From: Tricholomella constricta
Taxonomy: Eukaryota; Basidiomycota; Agaricomycetes; Agaricales; Lyophyllaceae
Direction of reading: 5' to 3'
DNA: 64,000 nt
Assembly (NCBI GenBank): GCA_013368375.1
Contig: JAACJP010000031.1
Span: 62,001 to 126,000, forward strand
Part shown: positions 23,518-34,600 of the stretch, piece by piece
Position numbering within the stretch: position 1 is the first letter of the stretch
How the letters are laid out: each line of letters opens with the position of its first letter
Program-made: the position numbers and the translations under genes
The notes under the pieces: model-generated
Told to the model about the DNA's origin: nothing
The model's database searches: none
What the model saw: the letters and a program-made list of their open reading frames with translations, nothing else

Positions 23518-24845
23518 GTATAATATCATCAGGTACAAACGATGTGTGATTCACAGTCAATTATGACAAGAATGGTACAATTAATGGTACAACTAATGGC
23601 AACCTCGCATCTAAAATGCCGTAATAGCCCCAATGGCAGGGTTATAGTATCGTAACAATCTAGAAGGGAGCACATTTTGTGAGATCCTTTTGTGAGAAGG
23701 GCGCAAACTTACAACTCTGTTTGGACACGCGACGCACTCCCGGCCCATGGCTGTATACGGTCCTCGTCGCTGTCTTGAAAAAGCACCGTTCCCCAAGGAA
23801 CCCCAATGATTATCGGCTCGTGGGTCTCGAATCTTGTCTGCTTAAGCTCCTCACTCTCCTCGTCGATAAACGGCTCCGTGAGTGGGCAGAGCACGAGGAT
23901 GTCCTTCCCGATACGCAGAATGGTTTTCGCCCCCATCATCGCACCAACAACAATTCCTTCATCCTTCGTTGCGCCATTGAACGCGCTCACGCCCAACGTA
24001 AACCCCTCTATGTTGCATTCATCGACCTTGAAAACGCCTTTCCGTCCACGGATCTACCATTACTGTGGACGAAACTCTATCGTCGCGGCGTTTCTGGACC
24101 CTGGTTTGACTGGCTGCGCACACTGTATGCAGACATGAGCTACATAGTGAGGCATGGTGGATCCATCTCTGATACCTTCTCCTCCCTTCTCGGCCTCCTC
24201 ACTGGCGATACGGCCTCCCCGGGGTTATGGAATATTTTCTTCTCAGATCTTGCGGTGCCTGATCACCCCGATGACATTCTGCTCAACGGCCGCAGCGTCT
24301 CCCACTTGGAACAAGCTGACGATGTCGTCGTGTTCACCACAACCCCGGTTACGCTGCAGAGCAAGGTCGATGCTTTGCAAGGCTGGTGCTCCGTCAATCG
24401 CATGCTCATAAGTGCTCGCAAATCCAAGTGGTCTGTAGCCCACTACAGAGCGGACCTCCCCGTCGACGCCAACATTGTCATCGCCGGCAGGTCGGTAGAC
24501 TTCGTATCCGAATATACATATGTCGGCATTACGTTTCAGTTTCATCATGGTTTCCTCTTTCGACAGCATGGCTCAACCAAGGCATCCGCGGCGCGTGGCG
24601 TATCAGGGGCGACGTTCACCATTGACTCCTTCGTGGGCTCTGTCCCTCCTGTGGACGCCCGCAAGTTATACATGGCTCGGGTTGACCCCCACCTCACTCA
24701 TGGTTGTGAGGTCGCCCTTGACATTGATCGTGCCGCACTGAACGGACTTGAGAATGTTCAGCGGACCTACATTCGTAGGATGCTGCATCTTTCCGGGTCG
24801 TTCACTCCTCCATCCACTGTATACTGAGACCGGCCTGATGCCACT
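23518..24845 (+). mobile_element. LINE (non-LTR retrotransposon), 5'-truncated, left part
   Basis: Homology to a LINE reverse transcriptase begins near 23740 and runs to 24845, where copia-1 is inserted. The remaining part resumes at 30264. The endonuclease and start of ORF2 are missing, as is usual for 5'-truncated LINE copies. The insertion edge appears to coincide with the end of the dehydrogenase pseudogene; the 200 bp after 23518 could be LINE or flank. Confidence 0.75.
23679..24827 (+). pseudogene. LINE reverse transcriptase fragment
   Basis: An open frame of about 380 codons contains reverse transcriptase blocks in order: VLKKHRSPRNPNDYRLVGL, the palm motif with first catalytic Asp AFIDLENAFPSTD (about 24010), and the second catalytic pair in EQADDVVVF (about 24305). 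These are the A and C motifs of non-LTR reverse transcriptases. The N-terminal endonuclease is absent. Near 24815 the frame closes (STVY then stop), but a shifted frame continues as LYTETGLMPL into the copia-1 insertion point and onward at 30264, so a frameshift was present as well as the insertion. Not functional as found. Confidence 0.8.
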
Positions 24846-24988
24846 TGTTGGACTCCGTATATATTCATCACCGTCACGCCCATAGCACGTGATTCGTACA
24901 CGTAGTCGCGTCCTCATCACTGCAATACATCAGTTGTTTACCACTACATTCTCGTCACTGAGCTTCGTATTCTACGCTCTAGCTAACA
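24846..24988 (+). repeat. copia-1 5' LTR
   Basis: The LTR begins TGTTGGACTCC and ends AGCTAACA, with TG...CA termini, 143 bp. It appears identical to the 3' LTR by eye. Confidence 0.95.
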
Positions 24989-25000
24989 GGTTATGGGCCC
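24989..25000 (+). promoter_or_regulatory. copia-1 primer-binding site (initiator tRNA-Met half)
   Basis: GGTTATGGGCCC directly follows the LTR. It is complementary to the anticodon region of eukaryotic initiator tRNA-Met (GGGCCCATAACC), the site used by Drosophila copia with a cleaved half-tRNA primer. Confidence 0.8.
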
Positions 25001-25056
25001 CGCTTGACTCTTATCTGCACTTTCTAGTACTGGAGGAACCGCAACTCGCCTCTACT

Positions 25057-28000
25057 ATGTCGGACCAAAATCCTCATGATCAGATTCGTGCCCTTCCTCG
25101 CGTTCCATCTCGTCAATCTCCGTCCTTTCGTCAAACTGCCTCGTATCTATCTTTTGGCTCTCTGCATCCGTCTCAGGAGCACACGATTCCGATTCCAGAA
25201 GAATCCCAGTCTGTCCCTCATTCCCAGATTACCGATACACAGATTCCAAATCCTTACGCCCACAATTTCGCTTCGAATCAATCCACGTACCAGCCGTTAG
25301 TATATCCTTCTGCATCAAACCCTTTTTCTTTACCCAGTTTACCGCATATATCCCACAATAACGCGCATACATTCCACCCTGCTCCCAATAATACGCATAC
25401 ATTCCACCCTGCCCCTCAGTTTTATTCTGCACCGCCTCCCATTTCTCATCCTCAACCTGGGGGTGTTCCTCCTCCACTTTATTATTTACCTCCTGCCCCT
25501 GTTACTGCCACCGCTCCACCTGGTCACTCTCCCATGAACGCTTTCCCTTCCCCTTCCCCTTCCGTTCCTCACGCTTCTGATGACCGTATGCCGAATACTG
25601 TACACATTCCTTTACTTACTGGGAAGCATGACTGGGGACCCTGGTCGACAGCTGTCCGACTTCTGATGGAAGGAATGGACCTGATGAAGTTTATCTGCGA
25701 TGTCCCTGCGGCAAGCGCTCCTTTCGACCCTGGTATGATACCGACGTACCCACCTACCATCACACGTACTTCCACGAGGGATGAACTGAACGCATGGCGT
25801 ACTTGGTGGTACCGGGATGGGCAGGCGAAGCACATCCTCCTCTCTCGCCTTTCTGGCTCCATCCAGAGCAGCTTACCCGGTTATGGTAACCTTTTCGGCG
25901 ACCGTTACTCTGCTCGCGATACCTTTGCTATTCTTCGCAGTCTGTATGGCATTGGCGACTGGACATCCGCTCAAGTCATTAAAACTCGCCTTCGTAATCT
26001 CCAATACGGTCCGCATCACATCCTGGATTACATCATGGCCTGGCGCAACGGAATCAATCAGCTCGAGTCGGCTGGTTTTCCTTGGGAGCTTCGCGATGGT
26101 CTCTCTGCATTCCTTGACCATTTCCCCCCCACCAATCACCACCTCGTCGAACTTAGCGCCTATCGCAAACTTCTCCGAGGCCCGGTGCCTTCCTTGCCAA
26201 ACTACACGACGGTCTTCGCGGATTTACTCGATGTCGAGGTCGATTACCAGCGACTTTACCCTCGCCCCCGCATTCAACCCAATGTACCCGCTCGCACGCC
26301 TGCCAACCCACCTTCCAACCCCCCTTCGTCCACCTCTAATGCTCAAGGGACTGTTCCGGCTCCTGCCCCGCGTCCTCGCGCTGCCCCTCCGCCTAATGTC
26401 AATAACTCCAATTGGCGATCCCATCCTGCCGCTCCTGGGGGTGCTCCCTCGCGTACTCCACATGCCCTATTTGCTGATGGCCCGGACCCGGCTCCCGAGA
26501 CGCCCGGCGACGTCGAAGAGGAATACAATACCTTCCCTGCATGTGATCCGGACCCTCCTTTACTTGATACCGCTCCTCCCTCTGTATTCGCAGGCGTATC
26601 TGTAGCGTCGTCCACCAATGCTATGTTCTTTGACGCTTACTTGCCTACACCCCTCAGCGGTCTTCAAGTTGACGTCGGTCCGATTGCGTTCTTGACGCAT
26701 ATGCAGCAATATAATTGCCTTCTTGACTCTGGTTGTAGCAGACACATTTTCAATCAACGTGATGTTTTCTGGACTTATAATCCAGCCGCCGCCACCCCAG
26801 TCATGACTGCCAATTGTGGCTCGCTTACCACCCTTGCTCGTGGTGAAGTTCGTCTTCGCATCTGCTGTACCGATGGGAATGTCGTTATTTTACGACTTCG
26901 TGATTGTTTGCATGCGCCGTCGTGCCCTATCAATCTCCTCTCCGTTGGCTCAATGACAGACCACCGTATTGAATTCGATTGGCGTCCTGGGAAGCATACA
27001 TTTATTCGATTCCCCAAGGACCACCCTGTTTTTCCGCATTCTACCTTCCTTGCGGACGTATTTCATCGACTTTCTTTCCTACGGTGTGAATTCGTCTACC
27101 CCGATGGCACGGTCCCTGCATCACAGCCCACTGCTCCCTTCCTTTCCAATGATTCGCCTCTCGCTGCCCCAGTCTTCGAACGTATACGTGAAACGCCTGA
27201 ACTTTGGCATCGTCGACTTGGACACCTCGGTCACGATGCGACGCGCGCGGTGCTCCTTCATGACTATGCCACCGGCGTCAAATGGGAAGGAAAATTTGAA
27301 CACACCCACTGTATACCCTGCCTGATCGGCAAATACCCTCAACGACCTTACATGCATAACAAACATCGCGCTAAAAACATCTGCGAACTCGTTCACATCG
27401 ACACTTGTGGTCCTTTCCCGGTCGCCACTCCTCAAAAGAAGCGCTATTTCTTCAGTATGCTTGACGATTGTTCTAACTGGGGACTTACCGATCTTATGGG
27501 TCACAAAAGCGACGCATTCCTCATTTACAAGTCCGCGGAGGCTTCATGGGAGTTACAGTCGGGCAATCCCATTCGAGCCATTCGGTGCGATGGTGCTAAG
27601 GAATTTATTGAAGGACAATTCGCTGCACACCTTCGGTCTCGCGGTATCCTTCAACAAGTTACCGCGGAATACGCACATCAACAAAATGGCAAGATCGAAC
27701 GGTACATCCGCACCATCGAAGATGGTGCACAAGCCATGATTGCGGATGCTCGTCTTCCGCCCTCTTTCCTTGGTGATGCCATCCTCACTTATCAGTACCT
27801 TCTCAATCGCACGCCCACTTCGACTCTTCCGAAGAATATGACACCATACGAAGCGTTTAAGGCGACCAAACGCGACCTTTCTCATCTCCGCGTATGGGGG
27901 TGCCAATGTTTCGTTACAATCCCCCCTGAACTTCGCGCTAAAGGTGGTCCTCGCCGCTTCGAAGCGATTTTTGTAGGCTATGCTGAGGGCCGAGAGGGCT

Positions 28001-30069
28001 GGCGTGTTCGTGACCTCAACGGTCGCTACCATTTCACTCGCGATGCCATTTTCAATGAGACGACTCCTGGACATCTCGCTCCTGTTCGGGGCTCGACCTT
28101 TCCTGAACCTCCTCCGCTCTCTTCGTACCTTCCGTCCCCTCGCCCCAAACGCTCCATCAAACACACGGAGAAGGGGGCCGCTTACCTCGAATCGATTAAA
28201 CCCCACGAGAATCGCTCATCCTCTTCGTCGTCTTCTATGCATGAACTCGGCAATCTCACTGCCCCCATCCTGCAGGACTTTGTCTCCTTCGCTTCTGCCG
28301 AGGACTTCATCACTCCTGACTCCAACTCTTCCCTCACAGACTTCGAGTCCGACGCTCTTCGCGACTTCTGCATGGGCGCCGTCGGCAACGATTCTAAATT
28401 CTATTCTACTCGAAATCTTAATCTTCACAAAGCTCCCGAGTCGCAACACGAAGCATATAGTCGTCCTGATGCCGACATATGGCGGGCAGCCGAACGCCGT
28501 GAACTCGATAGTCTGATGGAGAAAGGCGTCTTCGAGGAAACGACTCTACCCAAGGGCCGAAATGCTATTGGCCTTGTCTGGGTTTATGCCTATAAGCGCA
28601 ATCCTGACGGTAGCATTATTAAAGGAAAGGAAAAGGCTCGCCTCTGCGCACAAGGTTTTAGCCAACGACCTGACGACTTTGGCGAAACCTACGCTCCCGT
28701 CGCTAAACTCACCAGCATTCGCATCGTCCTTGCTTTCGCTAATCACAACGGCTTATATCTCTTGAGTTTCGACGTCAAAACCGCCTTCCTTCACGCGCTC
28801 GTCAGCACCCTGATCTTCACAAGGCAAATCCCTGGTTATCCTCTCCCTCATCGTTCCTCCGTGTACCGCCTTCTTCGCGCCCTCTACGGTCTACGGCAAT
28901 CTGCTTACGAATTTTATATGCTTCTTTGGGGAATTCTTATTTCCCTTGGACTCGTACGCTGCGAGGTCGATCACGGTGTCTTCTTTGGCCGTTGGTCTTC
29001 CCCCCTATCGAGCAAAATCCCTATGCCCGAGGATGGCTCGGACTTGGTCCTGGTTGTCCCCGTTCACGTCGACGATGGTCTCGTAGCGACCAACTCATTA
29101 CCGCTTTATCACTGGTTTATTAAAGAAATCTGCAAACACCTTGAAGTCGTCGACATGGGTACCGCAGAACTTTACCTTGGAATCCGCATCACTCGCGACC
29201 TTGATTCTCGTACCCTGCGCTTATCCCAGAAATCTTATATTGTCGATCTACTCCAAACTTGGAAGATGGATGAATGCTCCCCGCTATCGGCTCCCCTTCG
29301 CGCAAAATTGGCTTCCATTCCTCCCGCTCCACCCAACGCCTGCCCCGACATCTCTGATGACGATCTCAAGAACACCTATCAACGTCTAGTCGGCTCCCTC
29401 ATTTATCTCGCTGTCTGTACTCGCCCAGATATCGCTTACGCTGCGATGGCCCTTGGCAAATACAACAGTAATCCTTCGCGCGCCCATATGCTTGCGGCAA
29501 AGGGTGTTCTTCGGTATTTGAAGGGAACTATGGACCTCTCCCTGGTTTATGGTGTACCTCCGACGTCTTCCTCTGATGGGCTTCGCGGTTTCGTCAATCA
29601 TGGTTGCGGTTTCTCGGATGCGGACTGGGCCTCTGACGAATCGGACAGGAAGAGCATATCAGGCTACTGCTTCTTTTATGTAAATGCGCTTGTATCCTGG
29701 TCGGCCGTCGGTCAGCGAACGGTTTCTTTATCGTCGACGGAATCCGAGTACTACGCTCTATCGCATGCTATGAAGGAAGCTCTTTGGCTTCGTTTATTCC
29801 TCTCCCTCCTGTCCCTGCCTGTTCCCAAACCATTTCCCATCCTTTGCGACAATCAGGGCGCTGGCTGCATCGCTTCCTCCTCTGCTACCACCTCTCGTTC
29901 GAAGCACATCGACATCCGCTACCATTTCATCCGAGAACATATCCGAACCGGCGATTTTTCCACTGTCTGGATCTCCACACAAGAAATGACCGCCGACATT
30001 ATGACCAAACCTCTTGTTGCCGAACTTTTTCTTAGACATCGGAAGGCTTTGGGTCTCCTCCCCCCTTGA
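25057..30069 (+). CDS. copia-1 gag-pol polyprotein
   Basis: A single frame of 1,670 aa starts at the first ATG after the primer site (MSDQNPHDQIRAL). Order of parts: a Pro-rich gag with no recognisable CCHC knuckle; protease with LLDSGCSRH near residue 553; pre-integrase zinc finger with ELWHRRLGHLGH and a later CIPC near 715-750; integrase core with D, D and E seen in HIDTCGPF, RCDGAKEF and NGKIERY; reverse transcriptase with FDVKTAFLHA and the catalytic HVDDGL near 1337; RNase H with SDADWASD, SSTESEYY and CDNQGAG near 1520-1600; and the C-terminal TADIMTKPL. The gene order PR-INT-RT-RH is diagnostic of Copia. No stops or frameshifts are seen, so the element may be autonomous. Confidence 0.95.
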   Translation: MSDQNPHDQIRALPRVPSRQSPSFRQTASYLSFGSLHPSQEHTIPIPEESQSVPHSQITDTQIPNPYAHNFASNQSTYQPLVYPSASNPFSLPSLPHISHNNAHTFHPAPNNTHTFHPAPQFYSAPPPISHPQPGGVPPPLYYLPPAPVTATAPPGHSPMNAFPSPSPSVPHASDDRMPNTVHIPLLTGKHDWGPWSTAVRLLMEGMDLMKFICDVPAASAPFDPGMIPTYPPTITRTSTRDELNAWRTWWYRDGQAKHILLSRLSGSIQSSLPGYGNLFGDRYSARDTFAILRSLYGIGDWTSAQVIKTRLRNLQYGPHHILDYIMAWRNGINQLESAGFPWELRDGLSAFLDHFPPTNHHLVELSAYRKLLRGPVPSLPNYTTVFADLLDVEVDYQRLYPRPRIQPNVPARTPANPPSNPPSSTSNAQGTVPAPAPRPRAAPPPNVNNSNWRSHPAAPGGAPSRTPHALFADGPDPAPETPGDVEEEYNTFPACDPDPPLLDTAPPSVFAGVSVASSTNAMFFDAYLPTPLSGLQVDVGPIAFLTHMQQYNCLLDSGCSRHIFNQRDVFWTYNPAAATPVMTANCGSLTTLARGEVRLRICCTDGNVVILRLRDCLHAPSCPINLLSVGSMTDHRIEFDWRPGKHTFIRFPKDHPVFPHSTFLADVFHRLSFLRCEFVYPDGTVPASQPTAPFLSNDSPLAAPVFERIRETPELWHRRLGHLGHDATRAVLLHDYATGVKWEGKFEHTHCIPCLIGKYPQRPYMHNKHRAKNICELVHIDTCGPFPVATPQKKRYFFSMLDDCSNWGLTDLMGHKSDAFLIYKSAEASWELQSGNPIRAIRCDGAKEFIEGQFAAHLRSRGILQQVTAEYAHQQNGKIERYIRTIEDGAQAMIADARLPPSFLGDAILTYQYLLNRTPTSTLPKNMTPYEAFKATKRDLSHLRVWGCQCFVTIPPELRAKGGPRRFEAIFVGYAEGREGWRVRDLNGRYHFTRDAIFNETTPGHLAPVRGSTFPEPPPLSSYLPSPRPKRSIKHTEKGAAYLESIKPHENRSSSSSSSMHELGNLTAPILQDFVSFASAEDFITPDSNSSLTDFESDALRDFCMGAVGNDSKFYSTRNLNLHKAPESQHEAYSRPDADIWRAAERRELDSLMEKGVFEETTLPKGRNAIGLVWVYAYKRNPDGSIIKGKEKARLCAQGFSQRPDDFGETYAPVAKLTSIRIVLAFANHNGLYLLSFDVKTAFLHALVSTLIFTRQIPGYPLPHRSSVYRLLRALYGLRQSAYEFYMLLWGILISLGLVRCEVDHGVFFGRWSSPLSSKIPMPEDGSDLVLVVPVHVDDGLVATNSLPLYHWFIKEICKHLEVVDMGTAELYLGIRITRDLDSRTLRLSQKSYIVDLLQTWKMDECSPLSAPLRAKLASIPPAPPNACPDISDDDLKNTYQRLVGSLIYLAVCTRPDIAYAAMALGKYNSNPSRAHMLAAKGVLRYLKGTMDLSLVYGVPPTSSSDGLRGFVNHGCGFSDADWASDESDRKSISGYCFFYVNALVSWSAVGQRTVSLSSTESEYYALSHAMKEALWLRLFLSLLSLPVPKPFPILCDNQGAGCIASSSATTSRSKHIDIRYHFIREHIRTGDFSTVWISTQEMTADIMTKPLVAELFLRHRKALGLLPP

Positions 30070-30120
30070 TTATTCTCTTTATTCTGTCTATCCTATGGAC
30101 GTTCTGTTCTGATGGGGGTG

Positions 30121-30263
30121 TGTTGGACTCCGTATATATTCATCACCGTCACGCCCATAGCACGTGATTCGTACACGTAGTCGCGTCCTCATCACTGCAA
30201 TACATCAGTTGTTTACCACTACATTCTCGTCACTGAGCTTCGTATTCTACGCTCTAGCTAACA
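30121..30263 (+). repeat. copia-1 3' LTR with preceding polypurine tract
   Basis: This is the second copy of the 143-bp LTR. The purine-rich GATGGGGGTG just upstream (30111-30120) is the likely plus-strand primer. Confidence 0.93.
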
Positions 30264-31261
30264 CCACTCAAGTACCGACGGATTATATTGGCATTGGGGT
30301 ATCTAAACGCTCTCCTTCGACTTCCCGCGCGTTCTCTCGCGCTCGCTGCTCTCCTCGACTCCCTTCAACTTGCGAAAGACCACCCGTTCGACCGCGTTAC
30401 ATGCTGGGTTAAGGACCTTATACATGTCTGCGGGCAGCTGCATCACCCTGTGCGCTTCGACGCTCATCAATTGCAGGACCTCGCCCCTCAGCTTGTCTCC
30501 TTAGTCGAGACGTCCGCCAATACATACCTTCAGGGCCAATGGGCCAATTCCACCAAACTCATCTTCCGCGGGCGCAATCATGATGTCACCCGCAAACGCA
30601 TCCAGCCCTACTTACGGCTCCCCGATCCACGCTATCGTCACTCCATCACTCGGCTGCTACTTGGAGACCACCCTCTAGCTGTTGAGCAACTTCGGCGTAG
30701 GCGCTTGGCGAGGGGACGTATCGAGCGACAGCACCGCCTCTGTCGCTTCTGTCGCTCTGCCGTCGAAGACGAAATCCATGCCCTCTTTGCGTGCACCGCC
30801 AATGCTGATCTCTGCGCTTTGCGTGAGGAGTATCTCTCTGCTCTGTTTCTCCGTGCCCCCGATCTACGTCGCCTCTTCCACCGCTTATCGGGCACTGCCT
30901 TCGTAGATCGCCTCGTTAACAATCCAGAGACCCTCCCGCAATTTGCTCAATACGTTGACTACGTCTTTCGCATCTATGATTCCCAACCCCTGTATATTCC
31001 TCTTCTGTGAACAACAACTTTGTCTATCAACAATTTCATCCCCCTTGCCATTTCACTCCGTCCTCTCTGCTTGAGCTTCAGTGTCTCGCTGTTCTCCTTT
31101 GGGTGGCACGTAGGTAAACCAATCCGTGAGATTCCGAATATCGCACCGGCGCTGGTTTATTTACGTCCGTAGCATACACCTGATGTCATGTATGTAGTAC
31201 GGCCCCCGCTTGTTCTTTTTCGGGACCGCTGCGGGTAATCCATCCATCCATCCATCCAATA
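30264..31261 (+). pseudogene. LINE 3' part: C-terminal reverse transcriptase region and 3' end
   Basis: Directly after the target duplication the LINE reading frame resumes (LKYRRIILALGYLNALLRL when joined across copia-1) and stays open to the stop at 31010. A Cys/His group CRFCRSAVEDEIHALFAC near 30745-30795 fits the C-terminal zinc-binding motif common in LINE ORF2 proteins. After the stop, about 230 bp of 3' UTR end in a short (CATC)n tract at 31238-31258, a plausible simple-repeat tail. The fragment is disconnected from its catalytic half by copia-1. Confidence 0.75.
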
Positions 31262-31440
31262 CTCAAGTGGTCGACTGCCGAAGTGCCGCAACAGACTTCG
31301 GGGTGCTTTTCAATACAATTGATGAAGTTCTTGCAATTCAAAAAAAAAGTCAGCCAGATAGTTTAAGATACGCTGACTCAACTCGCACCCTTTGTCCAGA
31401 GATAATAAAGTCAGTCCCGTTTGGGAGTTCTGGCGTATAC
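31262..31440 (-). pseudogene. 3' fragment of a HotDog thioesterase-like gene (downstream of copia-2)
   Basis: Read on the minus strand and joined across copia-2 at the TATAC target site, the frame runs GISQPFDTTFRY (from the other side, 38351-38400) into TPELPNGTDFIISGQRVRVE. This resembles the central strands of 4HBT/HotDog acyl-CoA thioesterases (GxSQxxxxxFxxP then G at the next strand). The piece ends near the LINE tail and may be truncated by the LINE as well. Family assignment rests on a short pattern only. Confidence 0.4.
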
Positions 31441-31687
31441 TATTGAGAATCGATATTATTGCTATCTAATCTTCCTATTACAAATCATTTCGGACTAATC
31501 TAGTAGATCTTTTCACCGTCGTATACTCATCCGTTCACACCGTGTACGTTTGAGTGTACGTCGTTTCATTACCCATTTACTACCTTGATCACTTACTGAC
31601 TATGTATATAGTCACCTGTATTCTCTTTAGGTACTTAATGGGATCCGTTCACACCGTGTACGTTTGAGTTCACCTGTATTCTCTTTA
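31441..31687 (+). repeat. copia-2 5' LTR
   Basis: The LTR runs from TATTGAGAATCG to ATTCTCTTTA, 247 bp. It contains two copies of the block ccgttcacaccgtgtacg (31532 and 31648 regions), an internal direct repeat. The usual TG...CA ends are not strict. Confidence 0.9.
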
Positions 31688-31699
31688 GGTTCTGGGCCT
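31688..31699 (+). promoter_or_regulatory. copia-2 primer-binding site (initiator tRNA-Met half type)
   Basis: GGTTCTGGGCCT follows the LTR and matches the copia-1 site at 10 of 12 positions, so the same initiator tRNA-Met anticodon-arm fragment is the likely primer. Confidence 0.65.
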
Positions 31700-34600
31700 C
31701 GAGACGCTTCCGCGCTCCTCTGACCTACTAGAGAAGACCTCATCCACACAACCCGCCGCAAACACGACCGCGTTCACGCACACGCCATCGTCCCGCCGCG
31801 CGATACTGCTTCGATCTACGCGATCAAGCATCCTGACAGCTGGACCCACACGGATCAACAAATGTCAATGACAACTGCTGCCGCTCCGGACGCCCGCGTC
31901 CCGTTTGCACGCCTATCGTCGAACTCCAACAATTGGGTCTCATGGATTCTGAGGGCTGGAGCGGAGCTGAAAGGGAAGGGCGTATATCTGTACGCAACGG
32001 GCAAGGTACCACAGGTACACGAACCGGTACGCAAGCAGATCCCGAGCCCCACTGATCCGGCGGGTATAGCGGCGCATGCTGCCGCCACACAGACCGAGTC
32101 AGATCGCTACGATCGGGAGCTCATCCGTTACCTCGAATGGCAGACCAAGGACGACCTCGCAACCTCGGTCATCGTCAAACTCATCGACGAAACCCAGGAC
32201 ATCCACATCGAAGGCGCCACCACGTCCCACGAGCTCCTGACCCGACTTGAAAAGGCCCACGTCGAAACCTCTTCCGGCGTCACGGCTTTCTACACCAAAG
32301 TCGGCATGCTCCAACGGAAATACATCGATGGGGAATCGATGCAAATCCACATCTCCGCACTCCTAAATGACAACGCTCGCCTCCGCGCCTCCAAGGATGA
32401 GTTCGACGACAAGTTTATCGCGCAACTCCTCCTCCTCACACTCCCACAATCAACCACCTGGGAGATGCTGACCGTCGCCCTCCTCCAGAACACCACCCCC
32501 TCCAACCCACTCACTGTCTCCGACGTAACGGCGCGCTTGCTTCAAGAAGCTGCGCACGTTGAAGGCGGCACTGCGTCTGCCATGAGCGCGAAGACGTCGT
32601 CATCATCGCGCCCCCCGAAAACACCAGGCTCACGCTCATCTGGTACGAAGGAGAAGTGCGCGTACTGCAAGATTGAAGGTCACAGTGAGAAGGTCTGCAG
32701 GCGCAAGCAACGCGAGGATACTATCCGAGCAGAGGAACGCGAGAAGATAAAGAGGGAGATGAAGGGCAAGCATGGAAAGGCTACAGCAGCCAAGGCATCT
32801 ACAGTGAGTGCCTCACGCGTCCCCGATTCCGACGACGAGTCCTCGTCCGACTCCGACCATGACGTCAAGGCACACTTCACCCGTGAGCGAGTTTTCGTCA
32901 CCTCGCTCCTCACCACCGAGTCGCCCAAACATGTTTACATGGACTCCGGAGCCTCTCGCCACATCTCCCCCAACCTCGCCATGTTTGACCCAGCATCAAC
33001 GCGCGCCCTCTCACCGCCCATCGCCATCTCAACCGCAGATGGGAACATCATCCACGCGAAGACGGAGGGAACCCTCCTATTCGACTTGAAGTACGACGGC
33101 AAGGTGGAACGTGGACATTTCGAACGCGCCCTCCACGCTCCCGACCTCACAACCACCCTGATCTCGGTGTCGCAACTCACGCGCACTGGGATCGACGTCA
33201 ACTTCAGTGGGGATATCTGCAACATCCTCGATCGCACCAAACAGGTCATCGGACAAGCGCACCACACACGCTCCAGCCTGTACCGTCTGACTGGCAAACC
33301 TGTCACCATGACTGAGACTGCCGCCGTTGCATCCACCCCTTCCATCGACGTCAACCTCCTCCACCAACGCCTCGGCCATCTCGGGCACAAGAACGTACAG
33401 CGTCTCCTACGGGATAAGCTCGTTACCGGGATCGGCGCTGTCGAAGGTACGCCCCACTTCTGTGAACCGTGTACCACAGGAAAGCAACATCGCTCATCGT
33501 TTCCCCTCAGGGCCAGAAACGTGAAGATGGAGAAGCTAGAATTGGTACATGGGGATCTATGTGGGCCGTTCCCACCTTCGATAGGGGGGTACAGATACTT
33601 CGCAACGTGGATAGATGATCGCACGCGTAAAAAATGGGTCTATGTTCTTCGAAAGAAATCAGATACATTTGCGTCATTTAAACACTGGAAACCAATGGTG
33701 GAGGCGGGGTCCGGACGCAAAATCAAATGGATCTCAATTGACAACGGGGGCGAGTACTTCTCGGAGGAATTCAAGGCGTTCCTCAAGGAACACGGCATCC
33801 AAGTGCGCCCCACTGCACCGAGCAGTCCCGAGTCTAACGGCCTTGCTGAGCGGGCAAATCGCACCCTCGTCGAAGCGACACGGTGCATGATGATTGACGC
33901 TGGACTGTCTTCCGGCTTCTGGTCCGAGACGGTGCTCACGGCAGCATACCTTGATGGCTTCCGGCCTGCCTCTGGAGTCGAGGGACACATGACACCAGAT
34001 GAGGGCTGGACGAGCGTAAAGCGTGACATCTCGCACCTCCGGCGCTTTGGTTGCGCTGCGTACGCTCACATCGACAAGGAAAAGCGCACGAAACTCGATC
34101 CCAAGTCCAGGAAGTGCATCCTGATCGGCTACGAAGCAAACTCGCGCAACTACCGTCTGTGGGATCCAAAAGCCCACAAAATCGTTCGCTCCCGACATGT
34201 CCTATTCAACGAGGACATGCCATCATCCAGCGCCCCCATCGAGATCGACCTATCCGGGTTCAGGTGGCCGCTAGAGGACGCAGACGCAGACACGCCGGCA
34301 CTGGCCAATCAGCCCGAGCTCATCGAGATCGATGACGCACCGGGTGCCCCTCCACTCGCTCCTGAAGCGCCTCAAGAAGACCCCCCTGTCATTGCAGCAC
34401 CACCCGATGTCGTCGTCCCTGCGCCACAGCCACGCGCACGACGAAAGCGTCGCACCGAGCTCGAGATGCTTGGCGATAACATTATACTGGACGGCCCACG
34501 CGTGCGAGTACCTTCCCAGCGCGTACTCGATATGCAACCAGACCCAATCCCAGCTCCACTGGACCCTGTGATTGAGGGGGCGGAACAAGCCAACACAGCG

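Larger units (their letters stand above)
24846..30263 (+). mobile_element. Complete Ty1/Copia LTR retrotransposon (copia-1) inside the LINE
   Basis: Two 143-bp LTRs that look identical (24846-24988 and 30121-30263) flank one undamaged gag-pol frame. The 5-bp target duplication CCACT is present at 24841-24845 and 30264-30268. A primer site follows the 5' LTR and a G-rich tract precedes the 3' LTR. Identical LTRs and an open frame point to recent insertion. It entered the LINE, so the LINE is older. Confidence 0.95.

Noticed and set aside
31238..31261. Microsatellite of independent interest
   Set aside because: The CATC run lies where a LINE tail is expected and is only about five units long.
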